Shown one piece after another: positions 56,823-64,000 of a stretch of 64,000 nucleotides of DNA. Source of the DNA: Crotalaria pallida. Its lineage: Eukaryota > Streptophyta > Magnoliopsida > Fabales > Fabaceae. Below the pieces are notes generated by a model. The model was given only the letters and a program-made list of their open reading frames with translations, was not told the origin of the DNA and made no database searches. Location of the stretch: the NCBI GenBank assembly GCA_037953625.1, contig CM075655.1, positions 26,058,001-26,122,000 on the forward strand. The letters run 5' to 3'. The translations under genes were made by a program, and so were the position numbers. Position 1 is the first letter of the stretch, and each line of letters opens with the position of its first letter.

Positions 56823-57308
56823 TCAGTCGTCAGTTCCCAACTGACTTCCAGTTGAGTTGTCCATAAAGTCATCCACCATCTGATTCGCATTATCCACCGG
56901 ATCCTCATCCTCGATTGGATCCTCCTCTTCCTCTTCCTCCTCCTCTTGTGCCGAATCATCAGGCACGTATATCGGAGTTCGGGATCGAACTCGAGGGGAA
57001 GGGCTAGGACGAGTAGGAACCTCTAGGATGATTCTTTCCGAGGAGAGTGCTGGACTCGGTGGGATAGCGCGTCTCAGAAAACGTCTTGGTGGTGGTGGAG
57101 GGGTTCCATTTCGCATAACAAAATTTGGCGAAATGTGCATGATGTAAACCATTAGAATTCTCGATCTAAGCGGACGCATACGGGAATATGGATTAGGATG
57201 GCGGAAGATAACTTCCACATCCCCCTCATATGTAGCCCTATGGTCCTCAAAATTCCACTCCCCATTAGGGAGCAGCCTCATCTCCACGCAGAACATGTTT
57301 CTCGCCAT
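56823..57308 (-). CDS. LTR-embedded sense ORF, intact copy in the solo LTR
   Basis: Start ATG 57308, stop at 56823, 161 codons with no internal stop. MARNMFCVEMRLLPNGEWNF, ATYEGDVEVIFRHPNPYSRM, VYIMHISPNFVMRNG, PPPPPRRFLRRAIPPSP, then an acidic tail and MVDDFMDNSTGSQLGTDD. It is the only complete copy in the window although this LTR is the most diverged, which speaks for constraint before insertion. A neutral, low-complexity explanation remains possible. No domain recognised. Confidence 0.55.
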   Translation of the reverse strand: MARNMFCVEMRLLPNGEWNFEDHRATYEGDVEVIFRHPNPYSRMRPLRSRILMVYIMHISPNFVMRNGTPPPPPRRFLRRAIPPSPALSSERIILEVPTRPSPSPRVRSRTPIYVPDDSAQEEEEEEEEDPIEDEDPVDNANQMVDDFMDNSTGSQLGTDD

Positions 57309-58314
57309 CACCTACACAAGGGACTGGGAGTGAGTCATAGCTAAAAGCAATAACAAATGAGCATAACAGTGGCTAGAAATAACAAGCACGAATTATCAAT
57401 TAGCAATAATAGATGCATGTGCATTTGCTCAAGCTGTCTTTTATAACATCTCAATTAGTGTCGTGATGCATGCCTACTCCTCATTCATCCTGCGCGATTT
57501 GGCATCCAAGTATCTCAGGCTCGGAATATTATCAATCCTATATTTCATCAAACCGGAGCGATTCATATCTCAAGCTTCATGATCGATTGGGAAATCTGTC
57601 TTCCTAGCATCCTTGTGCTAGGGATATTCTGATTTAACCTACACCGATGTTCCGAATCTAGATCGGAGCAACTCCATCTCCATGCATGATAATGTCACAT
57701 AAACTTCTCGTTTTCTTTCTTTTTATTATTTAATCACATCCTTGAACATCATGTCTCCAATATAGAGAACCAAAGTTCATAATCCTTCTCATTCTCAATT
57801 TCATCTTTTCTTTTAGCATTAACTGGTGCTAGTGCTTTCTGAAAATTCCATCAGCGGCCTTTGTGATGGTTTTATATAATAGGAGTTAATAATTTTATTA
57901 TTAATTATTGCAACGACCCCATTTAGGACTCCCAAAATATCAACCAAGTGGGTAAAGACTTCCACTGGGATGTGGGAAAAATAATCGACCAAATGGGTGT
58001 ACGCACTTCCATTGGGACATCCTGTCCGAATATATCAACCACTGAATAAAATTCCAGTAGGACTCATCCAGGATTAAAATCTACCAATGGGAATCAAATA
58101 AACTTATATATTTATCCATTGGGACTCCTGTCCGAATATATCAACCACTGAATGAAATTCCAGTAGGACTCTTTCAGGATAATAATCGACCAATGGAATT
58201 AGGTTTTTAGGCATAAAGAGAAATAATTAAGATTTAGTAATATAGGAGATTAGACGAGTTAATCTTTAATGAAATTATAGAAAAGTAAAGGTTTTCTGGA
58301 AAATTCTTTGAATT

Positions 58315-58431
58315 ACTCGAGTAGTTCTTGACTACTCGAGTGTTCATATGAAAATACTCGAGTCCTTAAGAAATACTCGAGTGTTCTTCCACTTTTCTAG
58401 AATACTCGAGTCTTCCTTATTTTACTCCAGT
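58315..58431. repeat. Three ACTCGAGT palindrome pairs, solo LTR
   Basis: Starts 58315/58334, 58356/58375 and 58404/58424; the last site is degenerate (ACTCCAGT), whereas in element B a different member of the pair is degenerate. Confidence 0.93.
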
Positions 58432-59478
58432 GTTTTTGCTGCAACAGCAACAGTTTCTGCACTTTTCAATGTCAATTCGAATTCCTTGCATTGTATTTCC
58501 ATTTTTAAAAACAGAGGCATAAATACATATAATAAACATGTTATAACACTTAAACAAGTACATAATAACATAATCAACATCAAATCACAGAATCAATACA
58601 AACTTGGAAAATAACCATTTAAAAATATGAAATCCTTTTTCACTTGATTTTAACTTCGAAAATTAATCCAGTAAGCATTATTAGGTCCATTTAAACTTGT
58701 TTGAATTAGAAAACTTTAGGTTTATGACCTCCAAGTCATATTCCCAATTCCAACTTCATCCCTTGATGAACCTTGTGAGGTTCCTACATTTCTAGCTTGA
58801 GATTACTCATTCTAGCAATTAGATAACTCCTCCCTTACCTCAGAGAAGCTAAACAACAGATTTAACAACAAGAAAATTGGCTGGATCAAAGATTCGAATT
58901 CTGGACATGTGAAAAAGGGGTTGAACAAGCTGACTTTGGCCACAAATTTCACCACGGATTTGGCATGAAAAAGAGTGAAACAAGTTAGTTTAACAAACTA
59001 GGATATACTAACTCCAATCAGGAACAAGTTTGACACAAAAAGGGTTCCTGAAATTACCAAACGAATTTAGTGAAGATGAATACTTGATGTTGAAAACTAC
59101 TATGTTTTCACAGCTTTGAACTTCAAACTTTGATGATTTAGAACTCGAACTACAGGGGCTTATTTGATGTGATTCTTGGTTCTAATTCAAAATTGGAACT
59201 AGAACTTCGATTTGTGTTTGGGTTTCGAAGGATTTGATTGAGAAACGAAGGAGAAATCAGAGATCAAAGTGTGCTCTGAAAAACTGAGAGTCAAAAACTG
59301 AAATCCGGGTTTTGAAGGATTAAAGGTGTTGAATGCTTCAACTCAACACTTATTTATAGCCTAGGAATGCTTCAAATCGAAGTAAAGTCCAGCTCTGTGC
59401 TTGAAGATTCGAGAAACCGCGTTTTGGTGCGAAAATTAAATGAAAACCGACTTATACACTTTCAGGTCTGCACGAAAT

Positions 59479-59576
59479 ACTCGAGTGTTTTCAAAAATAC
59501 TCGAGTGTTTATTTAAAAATTCAAATTTCCAAACAGCTACTTTAAAATACTCGAGTCTTTACCAAAGTACTCGAGT
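59479..59576. repeat. Two ACTCGAGT palindrome pairs, U3 of the solo LTR
   Basis: Starts 59479/59499 and 59549/59569, both 20 bp apart and all four perfect. Confidence 0.93.
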
Positions 59577-60070
59577 GTTCTTGCTAAAATAGGGAAAATT
59601 AACTATTTTAATGATACTAATATTGATAAAATACTTTTATTTCATATATTAAAACATAGGATCTTACATCATCTGTATCATTAAATCCTTCCCCAATCTC
59701 AACTCTTTATCTCTTTTTCAGCACATATCTCATTTCCAATCAGTCCCATAATTTTTATCATTATTCTTTTCTCTTTGTGTCTTTTACTTTCACAACTTAA
59801 TCGTTTCCTTTTCATTTTCAGGACGTAACAGACGTCCATCAGCATGTTATTAATATTAATCAACAATATTAAATTCCATCATGCATAAATAAATAAATAC
59901 GAGCATGCTATTTCACATCATCAACACACAATCATCACACAACAACAATGTGGTCTTTGTCACCTTCGTATAGGTGGCCACACAACACAAACAATTGCCA
60001 CTATACTACTGACTCCGAACCACTAAGTTCCGATCTTTGAGATGATACGGAACGTCCTAATAAATCACCT

Positions 60071-60171
60071 AAATGCGCACGGTCTCCTCGGATCCTTGTC
60101 ACTGCCAGCTGAGGTCCAGCGATTTAAATGCGCACGGTCTCCTCGGATCCTTGTCATTGCCAGCTGCCCCA
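60071..60171. repeat. 55-bp tandem duplication
   Basis: AAATGCGCACGGTCTCCTCG...CCAGCTG occurs from 60071 and again from 60126, in the C-type LTR; the other C LTR (about 33880) has it once. Confidence 0.88.
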
Positions 60172-60569
60172 GTCCCTCGTCTATACCATTCCTCGTATTA
60201 AATAAAACACGTTTTCGTTATTAACTTATATAAGAAAATCTTTTCTTAGCTCAAACACATTCCGTTCCTCGTCGGAAGATTTAAAACATAATGGTTTTCT
60301 CAAAACAACTCCCATATTTTCTAGCACTTTAAGTATTGCAAAACCATTTGAAAACATCCTATAAAATAATTTAAACCGTTTAGTTTGGTTGCTGGTCCGT
60401 CTTGGACAGCACCTTAACCACATTCGAAAACACCGAAAAATGCACCTTTTTAATCCGGCTTTTTCTTAAATCAAATACCACTTGAAAATTATTCTTTAAA
60501 TCACACAAACACATTTTCAAAGTTAAGAAACAATTCTAAACAACTCTGGACAGTTAGAATCACTTCATC

Positions 60570-63500
60570 ACTAAGGGTTGACAACATATACCAGATACAT
60601 GGACACCAACAGAAGAATTCGAGAGAGTAAGTATTCCTAGACATGTTATGCCAACAGTGTGGAATTACGATAGGTAAAATATTAAGGACGCATAAAACGA
60701 ACAACAATCAATATAAAACAATAACGTTTAATTAATCATACGAATACTTACTCTACTCCATTAACTTCTTGTCTCAATACCTTAAGCATGTCCACCTCTC
60801 ATTCCATAAATTGCTTCTGCTGCGCACTCTGATTTCCATCGCCTCACACAAGCTCATCCTCTTTCATACTTTCACTCAAGGATTAATTTCAAATACTTAT
60901 ATATATATAATTTTTTTTTCTTTTCTTATTTAAGTTATATGAATTCGTATCCATCAATGATGAAGGGGGGGTTTTAGTCATCATTGAGGAAAATCGCTCT
61001 CGAAGTTAGCACACACGTCTACATCTCCTCGGTCATCCATCCATCCTAGTCGAAAGCAAATAGGAGTACAGGACCTTTACTGTGCGGGCACGACAGCTGT
61101 CTCACAACAATTGGTCCCAGACCAGGACGACTACAGTCTCAAATCAAATCATATCAATTCATAAATATACTCAAGGCACAATGTCTCACAGTGGCAATCA
61201 ACATGCCCCACTCCAATCCCTCTCACTGTTCTAGATTTGCAATCTAGGGGGCGACAGTACTAATTCTAGTTTGCAAAGCAGAACTTGCCACGGCATTGGA
61301 CCCAGTCCCTACCACGTTAGTACGCCACATGTGGGATTGTTCCGCCTAGAACGTACTCTAGACTTATTGACGTTTCACCGTCATCGTCCTCCCCTAATGC
61401 AATCTCCTCCTAAGTATCCGCAGATACTTATGGTTTCTTCCTCTCCACTACTTCGAGTCACTCATAACTAACCGCATTGATATATGTCTTTTAAAAGTCT
61501 TTTAAGGATCTAATTAAAGGCTTAACCCTATTGATCGGCTAATCCTTAGTGCATCCCTTCAACGAGTCCCGACCACTAATCCTCTCAAAACATCTCTTTT
61601 CTCAACTTAGCACAGAGTTGGGATTATCTTTAACAGACACCTCTTACACCATAATCCGACTCAAAAATCTTGTCTCCTTCTCTTCTTAAAATATCCTTTC
61701 ATAAATTTTCTTCAAAAACAATGTTTCACAAATCCTTCCCCAAAATAAGGTTTCGCAAACGTTTTAAAAAAAATCATGTTTTACAATCTTTCTTCAAAAA
61801 TAGCGTTTCACAAACTCTTTTCAAAATAGGATTTTCTCAAATTCTTTCCAAAATAAAGTTTCACAAATCCTTTTCAAAAATACGGTTTCACAAAACTCTT
61901 TTCGAAAATAATGTTTCGCAAACCTTTTTCAAAAGTAATGTTTCATAAACCTTTTCAAAAATACCCTTTTGTAAAACTTTTTCAAAAATATTGTCTCATG
62001 GTTTCCTCAACATTCTATCCCCTCATAGCTAGACCTCATAAAGCATTCATATCACCATTGTTTCCCCATGCTCTGGCTCAACTCGTAACTTTCATCACTT
62101 GGTCTTTTTCCCGACAACGTCTTAAATCTTCTCTCTTACTTATCTATCATCTCTTATATTCTTCTTAGTTATTATTATTATTCACAATAGCTCAAATCTT
62201 ATCATGCATAATAAATTCATAATAAACAAATAAATAATATACTAGCATTCAAACAAGATCAAATAAAATAATTACTCACTCCTCTTGACTCGGGACTCTA
62301 AGTTTCGATTTTTGAGATGGTCGGAACACTTAATATGTTACCTAAATACCACGGTGTTTGGGGGAAACTTCTCTCTCACCTCGACTGACGGTAATTCACA
62401 CGATACGCTCCTTGGTTCCCAACGCAACGCTCGTAACTGCTTCCTGATTGTTACTAGAACTCAAATAATTCTCTCTTATTAAAATCATTCTTATAGAATT
62501 ATTTCGAAAACATGACATCATTACTAAAATTCTTTATTTGAAAATCACCTTGATTTTAGTTCATAATCAAGTAAAAACATTTGTTTGAAAACATCAATAA
62601 TTCCTTGGCTCGTTAAAAGACCACATTTATCTTAAGGTTTTCTTATAAAATCATTTGTTATATTAAAAACCATGAACTTCATAAATCAATTGAAAATCTT
62701 TTCAAAACAATACTTTTCAATTAATCAAATCATTTTATTCACTTCATTTTCTTTAAAACCGAATTCAATCAAAGGAATCAACACAAAGATTAAATCAAAA
62801 CCTTTTAAAAATATTAAACATTCAAATCATTCACAAACACACACATATATAACATCACAAGCCATTAACAATCCATGCACATAAAACAAAAATCAAACAC
62901 ATGCTCCTAATTTCTATGCATGGCCGAATCTCATAACACACAAGACAAGGTTTACATTCAATCCTAATGATTACTAACACTAGAATAACACATGCATATA
63001 TGACAAATATATTACCCTACTTTTAAACATCACAATCTAATAATGGTTTAAAGAAAAAAGAACACACTTACTTAGAATAATGTTAATCATCATATAAATC
63101 AACATACAAAGGAGAAATCAATTTATTTCTTTTAATTTTATATCAAAACCGAATGAAACATAGGGAAAAATCACCCAATACAATCCTTTATCAACCCAAC
63201 TTCATTTAGCCAAAATTAACTCAAACAATCATACACAATAAAAATGGCTTAATTAGAATTTGTTCCAAAACCGAAGGGAACATGAAAAATTACTTTTAAG
63301 TTCTTTATCAAAGATTCATTAAAGGTTCATAGATCCATCAAATAAACATACATGTAAAACAAAAATGAACTAACTTGGACCTTTATGATTACAAAACCGT
63401 GAGCTTCACAAGAAATTTAGCAAACAAAATTTAATTTCTTAACACAATAAAATCAAGAATCATGTCAAAGTCTTTAACCTCTAAGAAAACTCATGCATGC

Positions 63501-64000
63501 ACTTAAAATCTCTAGATGGGACAAATTTCAACATGCATGTAAATGAAATGATGATCTAGCATGGTTTTCTAGTCTTCCTAGACTTGACCGAATGATGACA
63601 TGCAAAAAGGCAAGATCTCTAAATTCTATTTTCACATGCAAAGAACAAAACTCAAGATCAAATCATGCAAAACTCTTAAAGCATCATTTTCTTTCTTAAA
63701 GTACCAACCGAATCATCATCACCATCATCATCACACAAAAAAAATCTTGATTTAAACTCTTTTTACACAAAATCATTTTTAAAGCTTGTTAGTCTTATTT
63801 TCTTTTGAAAACCATGACATGCATCCAAGAAAATCAAGGCTTTACACTCAAACAAACATACAAAATTCAAGCTTCATGTTTTCTCAAAGATCAACCATAG
63901 ATCAGGACAAAAGCATACACTTAAACTCAAATCCTAGACAAAACCGTGAAGAACAAGTTAAAAATTAAAGCATCCAAGCATAAACATTCAAGATCAAGCC
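60570..64000 (-). mobile_element. C-family LTR, third copy, partial
   Basis: Begins inside the LTR (equivalent to about 31935) with AACAGAAGAATTCGAGAGAGTAAG-like sequence and follows the family order (GGAGTACAGGACCTTTAC, CCACGGCATTGGACCCAGTC, CCTTCAACGAGTCCCGACCAC), then A-rich leader DNA to the window edge. It abuts the second copy without an LTR end, so the pair arose by deletion or recombination. No coding signal. Confidence 0.7.
61660..61990. repeat. TTTTCAAAAATA-GTTTCACAAAC repeats, third C-type LTR
   Basis: Roughly a dozen imperfect units of 22-30 nt, homologous to the arrays at 33040 and 55690. Confidence 0.7.

Larger units (their letters stand above)
56449..59668 (-). mobile_element. 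Solo LTR of the B family
   Basis: 3220 bp, TGTGACGACC to GGATCTTACA, with TCATC on both sides (56444-56448 and 59669-59673). There is no interior, so LTR-LTR recombination removed it. It carries all LTR parts: the sense ORF, the imperfect repeats, both ACTCGAGT arrays and the TATA box at 59359-59349. Confidence 0.93.
54115..60555 (-). mobile_element. C-family LTR, second copy, split by a B-family solo LTR
   Basis: Starts TGTAATAGCCCG and follows the C LTR order: short ORF (54479-54645), the GGAGTACAGGACCTTTACC block, CAGTCCCCACCACGT, the ACTAGTGGAGGAGCAAGC block, then after the solo LTR the GGACGTAACAGACGTCC and AGCACCTTAACC blocks, breaking off near 60555. Diverged from 31417-37083, so this is an older copy; no interior or second end is seen. 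Confidence 0.8.

Overview
This is plant nuclear DNA, almost certainly repeat-rich (pericentromere-like) sequence. The evidence is nested Ty3/gypsy LTR retrotransposons with TGT...ACA termini, tRNA-primed primer binding sites, plant mobile domain (PMD) coding sequence, a tRNA-derived SINE and Mutator-like foldback MITEs. A legume close to soybean is my best guess from the style of the LTRs; that is inference, not proof. I see no intact, clearly functional host gene. Nearly every coding stretch is a decayed transposon gene or a gene fragment.

Layout. 1-5536: 3' end of a plus-oriented, Tat-like LTR element with a decayed antisense PMD gene (528-4304) and its LTR (4645-5536). 5537-7395: a degraded copy of the non-autonomous family called E below. 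7396-31416: element A (minus strand, Tekay/Del-like chromovirus), split by element B (10869-28788) with a perfect 5-bp target duplication CCCTT. B is also a minus-strand chromovirus, with 3.2-kb LTRs. Its right LTR carries a partial internal duplication and is itself split by element E (20128-25976), a plus-strand non-autonomous element primed by tRNA-Asp. 31417-39763: element C, with 5.67-kb LTRs around a 1.3-kb non-coding interior (LARD-like). 39764-43401: 3' end of element D (plus strand) with a 3.06-kb LTR. 43402-54114: the least transposon-dense part, holding a 2.4-kb direct duplication (8 kb apart) with two SIN3-like PAH1-PAH2 gene fragments, a SINE, two long-TIR MITEs and microsatellites. 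54115-60555: a partial C-type LTR split by a solo LTR of the B family (56449-59668, perfect TSD TCATC). About 60570-64000: another partial C-type LTR.

The most striking observation is a shared LTR architecture. Four unrelated families (A, B, D, E) each carry a private short palindrome: GTAATCGATTAC in A, ACTCGAGT in B, TTCGCTTAAGCGAA in D and GCGCCTGRGGCGC in E. In every family the copies come in PAIRS whose starts lie 18-23 bp apart (about two helical turns), and the pairs are repeated two to four times upstream of the inferred promoter. The sequence differs but the spacing is kept. B also repeats the design inside its leader, and E inside its interior. A second theme is long transcribed leaders (R-U5): B LTRs contain a roughly 160-codon sense ORF kept in four copies, C LTRs a shorter one, and the D LTR a candidate intron with an array of covarying hairpins.

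All coordinates were read by eye; element boundaries without a target duplication are approximate.
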